From: Aphodoplasma sp045541115
GTDB lineage: Bacteria; Bacillota; Clostridia; UBA1381; UMGS1253
NCBI GenBank assembly: GCA_045541115.1
Contig: JAZQIM010000020.1
Coordinates: 1 to 64,000 of the forward strand
Reading direction: 5' to 3'
Length of the DNA: 64,000 bases
A model generated the notes under the pieces. It ran no database searches. It worked only from the letters and a program-made list of their open reading frames with translations, and was not told the origin of the DNA. Position 1 is the first letter of the stretch. Each line of letters starts with the position of its first letter. The position numbers were made by a program, and so were the translations under genes. Of the stretch, positions 1-6,610 are shown one piece after another.

Positions 1-24
1 CAGATTTACCTTATATGAAAATAT

Positions 25-100
25 TCCTCAATAGCTCAGTTGGCAGAGCATGCGGCTGTTAACCGCAGGGTCGTTGGTTCGAGCCCAACTTGAGGAGCCA
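25..100 (+). tRNA. tRNA-Asn (GTT anticodon)
   Basis: A complete 76-nt cloverleaf. The acceptor arms TCCTCAA (25-31) and TTGAGGA (90-96) pair fully. The D-loop has AGCTCAGTTGG, the anticodon loop reads CTGTTAA (anticodon GTT, Asn), the T-arm is GTTGGTTCGAGCCCAAC, and an encoded CCA lies at 98-100. No other tRNA is adjacent inside the window; anything upstream is cut off by the edge. Confidence 0.97.
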
Positions 101-101
101 G

Positions 102-135
102 AAAATCCGTACACGATAGTGTGCGGATTTTTACT
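102..135 (+). terminator. Intrinsic terminator after tRNA-Asn
   Basis: AAAATCCGTACAC (102-114) pairs with GTGTGCGGATTTT (119-131) with one G-T wobble and a GATA loop, then a T-run. It starts two bases after the CCA end. Confidence 0.85.
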
Positions 136-151
136 TATTACCTATTCACTC

Positions 152-204
152 TTCACTATTCCCTAAAGAACCTTGTCGATTTTGAAGTAATAGGGAATAG
201 TGAA
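152..204. repeat. 14-bp inverted repeat downstream of the tRNA
   Basis: TTCACTATTCCCTA at 152-165 is repeated as its exact reverse complement at 191-204. The surrounding bases (136-218) are built of related TATTCACT-type words. Such repeats are common between genes in Firmicutes. The function is unknown; it sits between a tRNA and an accessory-looking gene. Confidence 0.6.
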
Positions 205-222
205 TAAGGAAGAAGTGAGGTA

Positions 223-248
223 GCTTTGCTTATGCAAAGCTTATTTTT
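223..248 (+). terminator. Weak hairpin with T-rich tail
   Basis: GCTTTGC, loop TTAT, GCAAAGC (223-240), followed by TTATTTTTAT. It may be a weak terminator ahead of the promoter for the next gene. Confidence 0.35.
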
Positions 249-251
249 ATA

Positions 252-280
252 TTGCAATAATTTTCTTATTGTGTTATAAT
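252..280 (+). promoter_or_regulatory. Sigma-A promoter for the 341-955 gene
   Basis: TTGCAA (252-257), 17-bp spacer, TATAAT (275-280). A TG one base upstream of the -10 makes it an extended -10. It leaves a leader of roughly 55 nt before the ATG at 341. Confidence 0.65.
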
Positions 281-340
281 GTATTTGCGACATAAGTCTT
301 AATAATATATACAAAGCCACGAAATAAAGGAGAAACGAAT

Positions 341-955
341 ATGATATTTTTATTTAATTTAACGTATTTTTTTGGATACTTTTTAATAATGATAGTATTT
401 TCAACTATAGCAATAATTTTGAGCAAAAGCAAAAAGGCATGGATATGGTATTCAATAGGCGCGTTATTTCAATTGCTGGCCTTATATGGTAATCAACTAA
501 CTGCTGATGTGTATAATAAAGATACTACTATTCAGTGGACTATTTATTTCTTATTACTTATAATAACGGCAATTATTATTTTTATGAGATATGCAAAAGT
601 AAATAACAGAATATGGTTTGAAAATATGTTTGGTCAACATATGAAAAAATGCAATAAACCTATAGAAAATAACACAAATAATCTAACCTCTCCGTGTATT
701 AACGAAAACATACAAGAAAATATTATTAGTAAGAAACATACATATTTAGTATGCATTTTTGATGCAACCACACATACTTTACGCAAAGAAAAGAAAGATA
801 TTGATATTGTAAAGTTTCCGCCATCTAAATTTGCAAATAATGATACATATTATGCCATTGAAACTTTTAGAGATGAAAAAAAGGTAAGAATTTATTGTAC
901 TAAGGATAATTGGAATAAACAAATTGAAATTGGTATAAGTGAAGAAGACAAATAG
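341..955 (+). CDS. Small hypothetical membrane protein
   Basis: The 204-residue product has three hydrophobic segments near residues 5-28, 34-50 and 65-82. A polar Asn/Lys-rich linker and a soluble C-terminal part (about 125-204) follow; the latter contains a tyrosine/lysine-rich beta-like stretch. No family is recognised. The ATG has AAAGGAGA seven or so bases upstream, and a strong promoter lies at 252-280. The gene is visibly more AT-rich than the housekeeping genes in this window and lies between a tRNA and an XRE-regulated cassette, which fits acquired DNA. It ends at a bidirectional terminator (993-1020). It is probably real because it has a good RBS, promoter and terminator; the function is unknown. 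Confidence 0.7.
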   Translation: MIFLFNLTYFFGYFLIMIVFSTIAIILSKSKKAWIWYSIGALFQLLALYGNQLTADVYNKDTTIQWTIYFLLLIITAIIIFMRYAKVNNRIWFENMFGQHMKKCNKPIENNTNNLTSPCINENIQENIISKKHTYLVCIFDATTHTLRKEKKDIDIVKFPPSKFANNDTYYAIETFRDEKKVRIYCTKDNWNKQIEIGISEEDK

Positions 956-986
956 AGTCGGCATCTACTCCATTTATTTCTATCCA

Positions 987-1021
987 AAATCAAAAACGGA
1001 CACCAAAAGGTGTCCGTTTTA
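987..1021. terminator. Bidirectional terminator, copy 1 of a 35-bp repeat
   Basis: AAAACGGACACC, loop AAAA, GGTGTCCGTTTT (993-1020) is a perfect palindrome with T-tails on both strands. It serves the 341-955 gene on the plus strand and the XRE gene on the minus strand. The whole 35-bp block recurs exactly at 1597-1631. Confidence 0.85.
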
Positions 1022-1034
1022 TGTTATATTTGCT

Positions 1035-1238
1035 TTAAATATTATCTGTTCTACCTAAAATATAATCAACAGAGGTTTTATATAAATCAGCCAGCTTTAT
1101 TAGCATAGAAACAGGTATTTCGCGCAAACCCCTTTCGTATCGAGCATAAACCTGCCGATTACACATCAGATAATCGGCAACTTGCTGTTGTGTCAAATCA
1201 TTATCATTTCGCAGATCGTATAATCTTTTAAAGTACAT
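1035..1238 (-). CDS. XRE-family HTH transcriptional regulator
   Basis: A 67-residue single-domain repressor of the Cro/CI (HTH_3) type. The helix-turn-helix runs from the LTQQQVADYL segment through RQVYARYERGLREIP, followed by the usual hydrophobic core ending in LYKTSVDYILGRTD. An upstream GTG at 1247 would add three residues. The ATG at 1238 is preferred because AGAGGTG lies about seven bases before it. The protein is DNA-binding only, with no sensor domain, as in phage-like or toxin-antitoxin style repressors. It is divergent from the small gene at 1336-1569, with palindromic operator-like sequence between them, so autoregulation and control of that gene are likely (inference). Confidence 0.85.
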   Translation of the reverse strand: MYFKRLYDLRNDNDLTQQQVADYLMCNRQVYARYERGLREIPVSMLIKLADLYKTSVDYILGRTDNI

Positions 1239-1263
1239 TAAAATCACCTCTTGATTTTAATGT

Positions 1264-1299
1264 TACCATGTGGTACTATTAATATTATAATATGGTACT
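1264..1299. promoter_or_regulatory. Probable XRE operator in the divergent intergenic region
   Basis: TACCATGTGGTA (1264-1275) is a near-perfect palindrome. The word TGGTACT recurs at 1271-1277 and again near 1293, 22 bp apart (about two helical turns), around an AT-rich TATTATAATAT core. This is the arrangement expected for paired repressor sites over divergent promoters. It has not been tested. Confidence 0.5.
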
Positions 1300-1335
1300 G
1301 TTTGGCAACATAAAAATGTATTAAGGGGGACTTGT

Positions 1336-1569
1336 ATGAACATAAAGCTTGAATTGTTGAAGGGATACATAGCTGATTTTATAAAAAATCATTTAAAGGA
1401 TTTTGAAATTGATGTGTGTGAAATTGCAGATACAACTGCTATACAGATGTTACGAGAAATACAAAAAGTAATACAGGACGAGCAATATTCTGATTTTGAC
1501 GCAATAGAAGAAATTGTATGTATATTTGAAAAATATAAAATTGATGCTGGTTTTCGGCATGACTTTTAG
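1336..1569 (+). CDS. Small hypothetical protein divergent from the XRE regulator
   Basis: A 77-residue acidic, probably helical protein (start MNIKLELLKGY, end IDAGFRHDF) with no signal peptide or membrane segment. AAGGGGGAC lies about eight bases before the ATG. No family is recognised. It is divergent from the XRE repressor and shares its operator-like region, so it may be the repressor's regulated partner. It ends at a second copy of the same 35-bp terminator that bounds the repressor gene. A toxin or antitoxin role is possible but nothing in the sequence proves it. Confidence 0.6.
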   Translation: MNIKLELLKGYIADFIKNHLKDFEIDVCEIADTTAIQMLREIQKVIQDEQYSDFDAIEEIVCIFEKYKIDAGFRHDF

Positions 1570-1596
1570 AAAACTATCTAAATCATTCGGCTCTTC

Positions 1597-1631
1597 AAAT
1601 CAAAAACGGACACCAAAAGGTGTCCGTTTTA
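1597..1631. terminator. Bidirectional terminator, copy 2 of the 35-bp repeat
   Basis: Identical to 987-1021 over 35 bases. It lies between the convergent 1336-1569 gene and the catalase gene and can stop transcription from both. Confidence 0.85.
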
Positions 1632-1641
1632 AATCTACATA

Positions 1642-2307
1642 TTATTCACTAAATGATGGCGGAGTAGTTTGAACATTTGCAAATGCATTAGGTCCCGGAT
1701 CTGACATTGAGAAATACATTTTAGCGGCTTTAGTTGTACCGAAATCTTTATTTGAACCGCTATTTTGTACTTTATTAAATGCCTCACGAAACATTTGATT
1801 GTGTGCTTCTTCTCGATTAAGAAGGAAGTCAATTGTTTCCTTTACCTTCTTATCATCTATCTGTCGATACAAATATTCATAAACCACTTTTGCACGCTGT
1901 TCAGAGGCGATATTACTCAATATATCAGCACACAAATCACCGGTTACTGTTACATAATCTGCAGTCCATGAGTAGCCGGACGCATTTATAAGCCCGGGAT
2001 TCAAGCCTAAAATAACATGTGACTGAATTTCGCCTGCTTGCACCGTTGTAGCATCGACATCGTGGCCATTGAGCAAGTTAATAGTTTGTGCAACCATTTC
2101 CATATGGCCAAGTTCTTCGGCAGCGATATCGAGGAATAAATCTTTAATTTCAGGATCTTTAATACGAAAACTCTGCGACATATACTGCATAGCAGCTTTG
2201 AGCTCGCCATTTCCGCCGCCTAATTGTTCTTGAAGCAATACAGCGTATTGGGGATTAGGTTTTTCTACTTCTACAGGATGAAAAAGCATTTTTTCATGTT
2301 TAAACAT
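1642..2307 (-). CDS. Manganese catalase family protein (CotJC-like)
   Basis: A 221-residue four-helix dimanganese protein of the manganese-catalase/CotJC family; known members break down hydrogen peroxide or form part of the spore coat. The metal-binding pattern is visible: a Glu in the first long helix (YAVLLQEQLGG), EELGHMEM in the second, a Glu in ASEQRAKVVYEYL, and REEAHNQMF in the fourth. CotJC is usually about 190 residues. This one has a short Pro/Ser-rich tail ending PPSFSE and lacks the long C-terminal extension of larger catalases. There is no signal peptide. The RBS GGAGG lies eight bases before the ATG. cotJA and cotJB, the usual partners, are not adjacent, so a spore-coat role is only inferred. 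Confidence 0.9.
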   Translation of the reverse strand: MFKHEKMLFHPVEVEKPNPQYAVLLQEQLGGGNGELKAAMQYMSQSFRIKDPEIKDLFLDIAAEELGHMEMVAQTINLLNGHDVDATTVQAGEIQSHVILGLNPGLINASGYSWTADYVTVTGDLCADILSNIASEQRAKVVYEYLYRQIDDKKVKETIDFLLNREEAHNQMFREAFNKVQNSGSNKDFGTTKAAKMYFSMSDPGPNAFANVQTTPPSFSE

Positions 2308-2423
2308 ATTATTTACCTCCAGTTATAGTTTTATTTATTTTTAACAGTTTGGAGGTTATTATTCGTTTTATTAAAAAATAATATTTTACGCACTTGTTCT
2401 AAACGTGAAACACATAGAATAAA

Positions 2424-2457
2424 GAGGCTGTCTCGTTTTAATGAGACAGCCCCTCTT
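2424..2457 (-). terminator. Terminator of the GH20-like gene
   Basis: GAGGCTGTCTC (2424-2434) pairs with GAGACAGCCCCTC (2443-2455) across a TTTTAAT loop. Read on the minus strand it is followed by a T-rich tail and lies just after the stop at 2476. Confidence 0.75.
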
Positions 2458-2475
2458 CACATACAAAAAATAAAA

Positions 2476-3480
2476 TTATTTCTCGTCAGGATAGAAAGTA
2501 TCTTTTGCCTTTTTAAATTCGGTTAAAGCATTTTCAAGCACTTCTCTGTTTTTCTCCTGCACCATGCACCATGTTGAAACAATCTGACCAAAGTACTTAT
2601 CTTTTGGAGCCTTAGTGAAGAGCTCCATAATATCGTATGTATTTCCCTTATTTCTTGCCCATGAGCAAGGAATGTAGCTATAGCCTTCATGCATATGGTT
2701 TATTATATTTTCTCTGAAGTCAGCATATTTCGGAATATCCTCGACATATTCTAAATTTAGTAATTCATAAGGAGAGAAGTCGTATTCATAATCTTCTACA
2801 CGTCTGAATTTCGCTCTGTCAAAGCTGTCATAATACCATGGAGAGAGCATAGCCTCGTCGAGAGCAACATGAGCTCTGTATTCTGTATCGTCTACGGTGT
2901 GCGGGTTGTGACCGAGAGTCGGGTCATACCACATCCACGGCTTTGCACCTGTATCTTTAACACAGTCAAGCAAGAAACGAAGGTCGTGCCAGTATAGCTC
3001 GCCACGTCTGAACATGCAATATCCGTCCGGATTATATCTTGCGTGTTCTTCGTCTTCCTCGTCCATACCGATATGTATATATTCCGGATGATTGAAAAGC
3101 TCGTATGCTTCTTTGATAATATCGTTGCAAACCTGATAATAAATATCTGTTGAAATCATTCTTGAGTATTTGCCGAGCCACAGGCAGTGACCTGCAGAGA
3201 AGTTAAACTTCGGAATTACAGTTAGTCCGAGGTCATTACATTTTTTTATTTCTTCGCGAAGGCGAGTGCGTGACCATGCGCCCGGAAGAGCAATTTCAGG
3301 ATGGCTTGCTAATTCAACACCGTCATTAACCTCTAAAAGAAGCGTGTTAAAGCCTGATTTTGCTGCGTTTTCAATCATGTAATTCCACATGCTGTCATCA
3401 AGCGGAAGTGAGTCGCTTTTTGCATAAGCAAAGTGTGTAGACATTTGAAGCATTAAAGCCCAGATTTTCTTGTTGCTCAT
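2476..3480 (-). CDS. GH20-like TIM-barrel protein, cytoplasmic
   Basis: A 334-residue soluble protein with no signal peptide. The sequence reads like a (beta/alpha)8 glycoside hydrolase: a beta strand with GFNTLLLEVNDGV, then LGLTVIPKFNFSAGH, then YIHIGMDEEDEEH (comparable to the catalytic Asp-Glu strand of family 20 hexosaminidases), PWMWYDPTL, and late Trp/Tyr-rich strands. The DE pair at HIGMDEED is the best candidate acid/base. The family assignment rests on these motifs only. A non-catalytic or other-family barrel is possible, because the usual GGDE motif is altered. AGAGGG lies seven bases before the ATG and a good promoter lies upstream. It is monocistronic, with its own promoter and terminator. 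Confidence 0.55.
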   Translation of the reverse strand: MSNKKIWALMLQMSTHFAYAKSDSLPLDDSMWNYMIENAAKSGFNTLLLEVNDGVELASHPEIALPGAWSRTRLREEIKKCNDLGLTVIPKFNFSAGHCLWLGKYSRMISTDIYYQVCNDIIKEAYELFNHPEYIHIGMDEEDEEHARYNPDGYCMFRRGELYWHDLRFLLDCVKDTGAKPWMWYDPTLGHNPHTVDDTEYRAHVALDEAMLSPWYYDSFDRAKFRRVEDYEYDFSPYELLNLEYVEDIPKYADFRENIINHMHEGYSYIPCSWARNKGNTYDIMELFTKAPKDKYFGQIVSTWCMVQEKNREVLENALTEFKKAKDTFYPDEK

Positions 3481-3520
3481 GAGATTTCCCTCTTTTCTTA
3501 ATTATTTGCATATCAAAAGA

Positions 3521-3549
3521 ATTATAGCACACCATATAACCTTTTACAA
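3521..3549 (-). promoter_or_regulatory. Sigma-A promoter for the GH20-like gene
   Basis: On the minus strand: TTGTAA (3549-3544), 17-bp spacer, TATAAT (3526-3521). The leader is about 35 nt. The rest of 3550-3660 holds nothing recognisable. Confidence 0.6.
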
Positions 3550-3660
3550 TGGGTAATGTTGAACAAAAAAGGGTGGTAAATTTATTGTAATTTAGCCAAA
3601 AGTAACCGCTACTACATACACAAAATAGTAGGCGACATGAAAAGAGAATTATCAAACAAA

Positions 3661-3696
3661 AAAAAGGTACTGTTTCCTAGGAAACAGTACCTTTTT
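3661..3696. terminator. Terminator downstream of rpiB
   Basis: A perfect 16-bp stem: AAAAAGGTACTGTTTC, loop CTAG, GAAACAGTACCTTTTT. It lies 35 bases past the rpiB stop on the minus strand and has T-runs on both strands. Confidence 0.85.
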
Positions 3697-3730
3697 ATTG
3701 TGAATACAACAAGGTTCTCCGAAAATTTTA

Positions 3731-4180
3731 TTATCTGTTTTCCTTTTCGATTTCGCTAAGCATAGCGACGCGGCGTGAATGTCTTTCGCCGCCTTCCCAC
3801 TCGGTATTTAAAAATTCGTCGACGATTTTTTCTGCCATGTCGTTGTCAATAATTCGTGCACCGAAAGCAATAATATTTGCATCGTTATGAAGTCTTGTAA
3901 GCTGTGCCGTTTTAGGTTCGGAGCATACCGCAGCTCTGATATTATTTACTTTGTTAGCCGCCATGGATATGCCGATACCCGTTCCGCAAATCAAAATTCC
4001 GCGCTCGCACTCGCCGCTTGCAACCGAAACGGCTACTTTTTTGCCGTAAACCGGATAGTCACAGCTATCGGTTGTATCCGTTCCGAAGTTTACAAGAGTA
4101 TGGCCTTTTTTTTCAAGATACTCAATAATATGGTTTTTCATCTCAACGCCTGCGTGGTCATTTCCTATTGCAATTTTCAT
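3731..4180 (-). CDS. rpiB: Ribose-5-phosphate isomerase B
   Basis: Interconverts ribose 5-phosphate and ribulose 5-phosphate in the non-oxidative pentose phosphate pathway (LacA/RpiB family, cytoplasmic). The 149-residue length is normal. Visible motifs are MKIAIGNDHAG at the N-terminus, the catalytic-cysteine loop GILICGTGIGISMAANK, and NIIAFGARII. The open frame extends upstream to 4231, but AGGAG at 4192-4188 is seven bases from the ATG at 4180 and only one from the alternative ATG at 4186, so 4180 is chosen. The ribulose-phosphate epimerase gene rpe of the same pathway lies elsewhere in this window (42676). It is monocistronic, with its own promoter and terminator. Confidence 0.95.
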   Translation of the reverse strand: MKIAIGNDHAGVEMKNHIIEYLEKKGHTLVNFGTDTTDSCDYPVYGKKVAVSVASGECERGILICGTGIGISMAANKVNNIRAAVCSEPKTAQLTRLHNDANIIAFGARIIDNDMAEKIVDEFLNTEWEGGERHSRRVAMLSEIEKENR

Positions 4181-4254
4181 ATTCATTCTCCTAATAATAA
4201 ATTTATAAGCATAGCAAAAATACTTTTTCAAGCATAGTATAATTACTTATCAGT

Positions 4255-4283
4255 ATTATATTCTTATTGGAAGAAAAAGTCAA
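4255..4283 (-). promoter_or_regulatory. Sigma-A promoter for rpiB
   Basis: On the minus strand: TTGACT (4283-4278), 17-bp spacer, TATAAT (4260-4255). A very good match; the leader is about 65 nt. Confidence 0.7.
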
Positions 4284-4336
4284 CATACAGTTATGAAAAA
4301 TCAAAATAAAGCTATTTTGATACATAGAATTTATTA

Positions 4337-4366
4337 TTGCGATGCATAGGGGGAATGTGATATAAT
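4337..4366 (+). promoter_or_regulatory. Extended -10 promoter upstream of the zinc-ribbon gene
   Basis: TTGCGA (4337-4342), 18-bp spacer, TATAAT (4361-4366) preceded by TGA (extended -10). The predicted transcript starts near 4373, about 200 nt before the zinc-ribbon start codon. Confidence 0.5.
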
Positions 4367-4372
4367 TGTTGC

Positions 4373-4486
4373 ATACAGAATTTTATTTCATAAAATTCTT
4401 AAGAGCTACTGTTCTTTTGTGCTCTTTCGAGCACTGCAACAATTGACGGCGTCGCAAAAATGCCCTTGCAAGCAAGCATTTTTACT
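4373..4486 (+). ncRNA. Candidate structured leader or small RNA with terminator
   Basis: This stretch in a 390-bp gene-free interval (4181-4571) has three clean hairpins. They are GAATTTTAT/ATAAAATTC (4378-4398), GTGCTC-TTTC-GAGCAC (4419-4434), and AAAAATGC/GCATTTTT (4456-4483, with an inner TTG/CAA stem) followed by further T's, which looks like an intrinsic terminator. An outer inverted repeat AATTGTTGCA/TGCAACAATT (4364-4373, 4435-4444) encloses the first two hairpins, but it overlaps the predicted promoter and may not be in the RNA. It could be an attenuating leader for the downstream gene or a separate small RNA. It matches no riboswitch class I recognise. Confidence 0.35.
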
Positions 4487-4571
4487 CCTGGTAAAATGAT
4501 TTTGTGGCATCTGAGATTATACACTGATTATATATAGCAAATGTCGGATTATGAAAGGAGATGCGGGAATC

Positions 4572-4853
4572 ATGAAAAGGTTATCTTGCTTAAGATGTGA
4601 TAAGCAAATGAAATATAGCGGTACACGAAAAATACAATTGGGCGAAAGTGGATGGATTTTAGGCGATTTACCGAATTTGATTGCAGGTGCGATGGAGGTG
4701 GACATATTTTCGTGTCCGCAATGTGGAAAGATTGAATTTTATCACACAGAAAGCGTAGCAGAAGAAATAGCACAAACGCATTGTCCAAAATGCGGAAAAA
4801 AACATGATTGTGATTATCCAAAGTGTCCTTTTTGCGGACATAAATATTATTAA
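4572..4853 (+). CDS. Zinc-ribbon protein of unknown function
   Basis: A 93-residue protein with four CxxC knuckles: CLRC near residue 6, CPQC near 55, CPKC near 75 and CPFC near 87, plus an extra HDCDYPKC segment. It probably binds two or more zinc ions. Between the first and second knuckles is a hydrophobic GWILGDLPNLIAGAMEVDIF segment. Similar conserved proteins of unknown function occur in Clostridia. The start MKRLSCLRC at 4572 is chosen because AAAGGAG lies about 11 bases upstream; an in-frame ATG at 4551 lies before that RBS. The preceding 200 bases hold a promoter and a terminator-like hairpin, so attenuation is possible. No partner can be inferred from the neighbours. Confidence 0.75.
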   Translation: MKRLSCLRCDKQMKYSGTRKIQLGESGWILGDLPNLIAGAMEVDIFSCPQCGKIEFYHTESVAEEIAQTHCPKCGKKHDCDYPKCPFCGHKYY

Positions 4854-4965
4854 AAATAAGAATCTGACTTTTTTCTTGACGATGCACAAGTTTGTGCTTG
4901 ATGTGCGACGCACATAAGAATAAAACAAGAACTAACTCTAAGCAGTAGGGAGATGAAAAGCAAAC

Positions 4966-6531
4966 GTGGTAACGAAGGAGAAAGCAGCGGCAAACGAAGC
5001 AGCGGCGAAACAAGAGAGTGTAATAAAAGTTGATATAGCCAAAGACAAAAAACCAAAAGGGAGACGTGTTTTTTTTGCGATATTATCTTCTGCCTTTATG
5101 CTGTTTTCATTGTTGCTTTGTTTTTCAGCTTCGTGGTATATCAGGCGTTACGGAGAAACGGGCTTTGATTCGGTTATCTTTACGCTTTTGTCGAAGATGA
5201 CCGGTACCAGCAACGAGCTTTTGAAAAGCTTTGCTGTTGAAAGCGCATTGCCTGCAGTTTTATGTGGTGGAGTTCTGATTTTTTTACTGTTTATTTTAAG
5301 AATCAGAAAACCGTGGTTTTTAAAGATTAAATTCTGGCATAAATCAGCAATATCGCTGATACTTTCGCTAATATTTTTAGTAAATGCCGCAGCAAATGTG
5401 AATATATTTGGTTATATAAAAAAGCTGATGCTTCAGACAACGATTTATGAAGATTATTATGTTGAGCCGAGTGATGAGCTTATTTCTTTTCCTGATAACA
5501 AAAGGAATCTGATATATATTTTTTTAGAATCTATGGAAACTACATATATGTCACAATCAGAGGGTGGTGCGCTGCGCGAAAATGCTATGCCTGAGTTGAC
5601 AAATCTTGCTAAGGAAAACATCAATTTTTCTCATAATGATGCAGTAGGCGGTTTTTTATCGCCCAGCGGTACGGGCTGGACAGTTGCTGCTATGGTAGCC
5701 CAATCTTCGGGCATTTCATTAAAAGGATCTGCAGGAGCGCTTGAAAATAATGAATATGGGAAAGAAGAATTTTTGCCCGGTGTTGTTTCGCTCTACGACA
5801 TATTAAACAAAAACGGATATAAGCAGGCGCTTATGGTAGGCTCGGACGCATCTTACGGCAATCGCAACGCATATTATAATCAACACAAAACAGATTACAT
5901 ATATGATCTTGTAACAGCGAAAGAGCAGGGCGTTGTAGACGAAGATTATTTCGTGTGGTGGGGAATGGAAGATGAGTATCTTTTTGAGTATGCCAAGGAC
6001 AAGCTTATGCAAATCGCAAAAGAAAATGAGCCTTTTGCTTTTACATTACTGACGGCAGATACACATACGCCGAATGGGTATGTTTGCCGAAAGTGTAACG
6101 ATGACTTCGCCGAGCAATTCGATAACGTAATCTCATGTTCGAGCCATCAGGTAGAGAACTTTATTGATTGGTTAAAAGAGCAGGATTTCTATGATAATAC
6201 AACTATTGTGCTTTGCGGCGACCATTTGAGCATGGACAATGCATATGCAAAGAGAAACATATCAGAAGATTATGACAGAAGAGTGTATAATTGCTTTATA
6301 AATTCTGCAGCAGAAGGCGAAAACTGCAAAAACAGGACGTTTACAAGTCTTGATCTTTTTCCGACTACATTGGCTGCTATGGGCTGTGAGATCAGTGGCG
6401 AGCGTCTGGGACTCGGCACAAACCTTTTTTCAGACAAGCAAACCATCGCGGAGGAAATAGGATATGAAAGGTTCGATCATGAGCTTTTGTATAGCTCGAG
6501 TTTCTACATTAAAAAGTTTATGATAAAATAG
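4966..6531 (+). CDS. Phosphoglycerol transferase / LTA synthase-like membrane sulfatase-fold protein
   Basis: A 521-residue member of the alkaline-phosphatase superfamily, nearest in motifs to MdoB/OpgB-type phosphoglycerol transferases and LtaS, which move glycerol phosphate from phosphatidylglycerol onto glycans outside the membrane. About 35 charged cytoplasmic residues precede three membrane segments (about 35-58, 93-112, 126-146). The catalytic domain follows, with the metal-binding FLES motif (E188), the nucleophile loop SGTGWTVAAMVAQ (T236/T239 region), ADTHTPNG, and CGDHLSMDN near the C-terminus. A CRKC pair near 370 could be structural. The start appears to be a GTG at 4966 with only a weak AGGGAG about 14 bases upstream, so the first residues are uncertain. 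The real substrate is unknown. It has no obvious operon partner. Confidence 0.8.
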   Translation: MVTKEKAAANEAAAKQESVIKVDIAKDKKPKGRRVFFAILSSAFMLFSLLLCFSASWYIRRYGETGFDSVIFTLLSKMTGTSNELLKSFAVESALPAVLCGGVLIFLLFILRIRKPWFLKIKFWHKSAISLILSLIFLVNAAANVNIFGYIKKLMLQTTIYEDYYVEPSDELISFPDNKRNLIYIFLESMETTYMSQSEGGALRENAMPELTNLAKENINFSHNDAVGGFLSPSGTGWTVAAMVAQSSGISLKGSAGALENNEYGKEEFLPGVVSLYDILNKNGYKQALMVGSDASYGNRNAYYNQHKTDYIYDLVTAKEQGVVDEDYFVWWGMEDEYLFEYAKDKLMQIAKENEPFAFTLLTADTHTPNGYVCRKCNDDFAEQFDNVISCSSHQVENFIDWLKEQDFYDNTTIVLCGDHLSMDNAYAKRNISEDYDRRVYNCFINSAAEGENCKNRTFTSLDLFPTTLAAMGCEISGERLGLGTNLFSDKQTIAEEIGYERFDHELLYSSSFYIKKFMIK

Positions 6532-6610
6532 AAATGGATAATATGCATGTAATTGACGAAGATATAAACAACTGTGTTTGATAAGATAGAAGGATTTTGA
6601 GGAGAGAAAC

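Noticed and set aside
4364..4444. Three-way-junction RNA closed by AATTGTTGCA/TGCAACAATT
   Set aside because: The 5' arm overlaps the predicted -10 and would not be transcribed from that promoter; kept only as part of the low-confidence leader entry.
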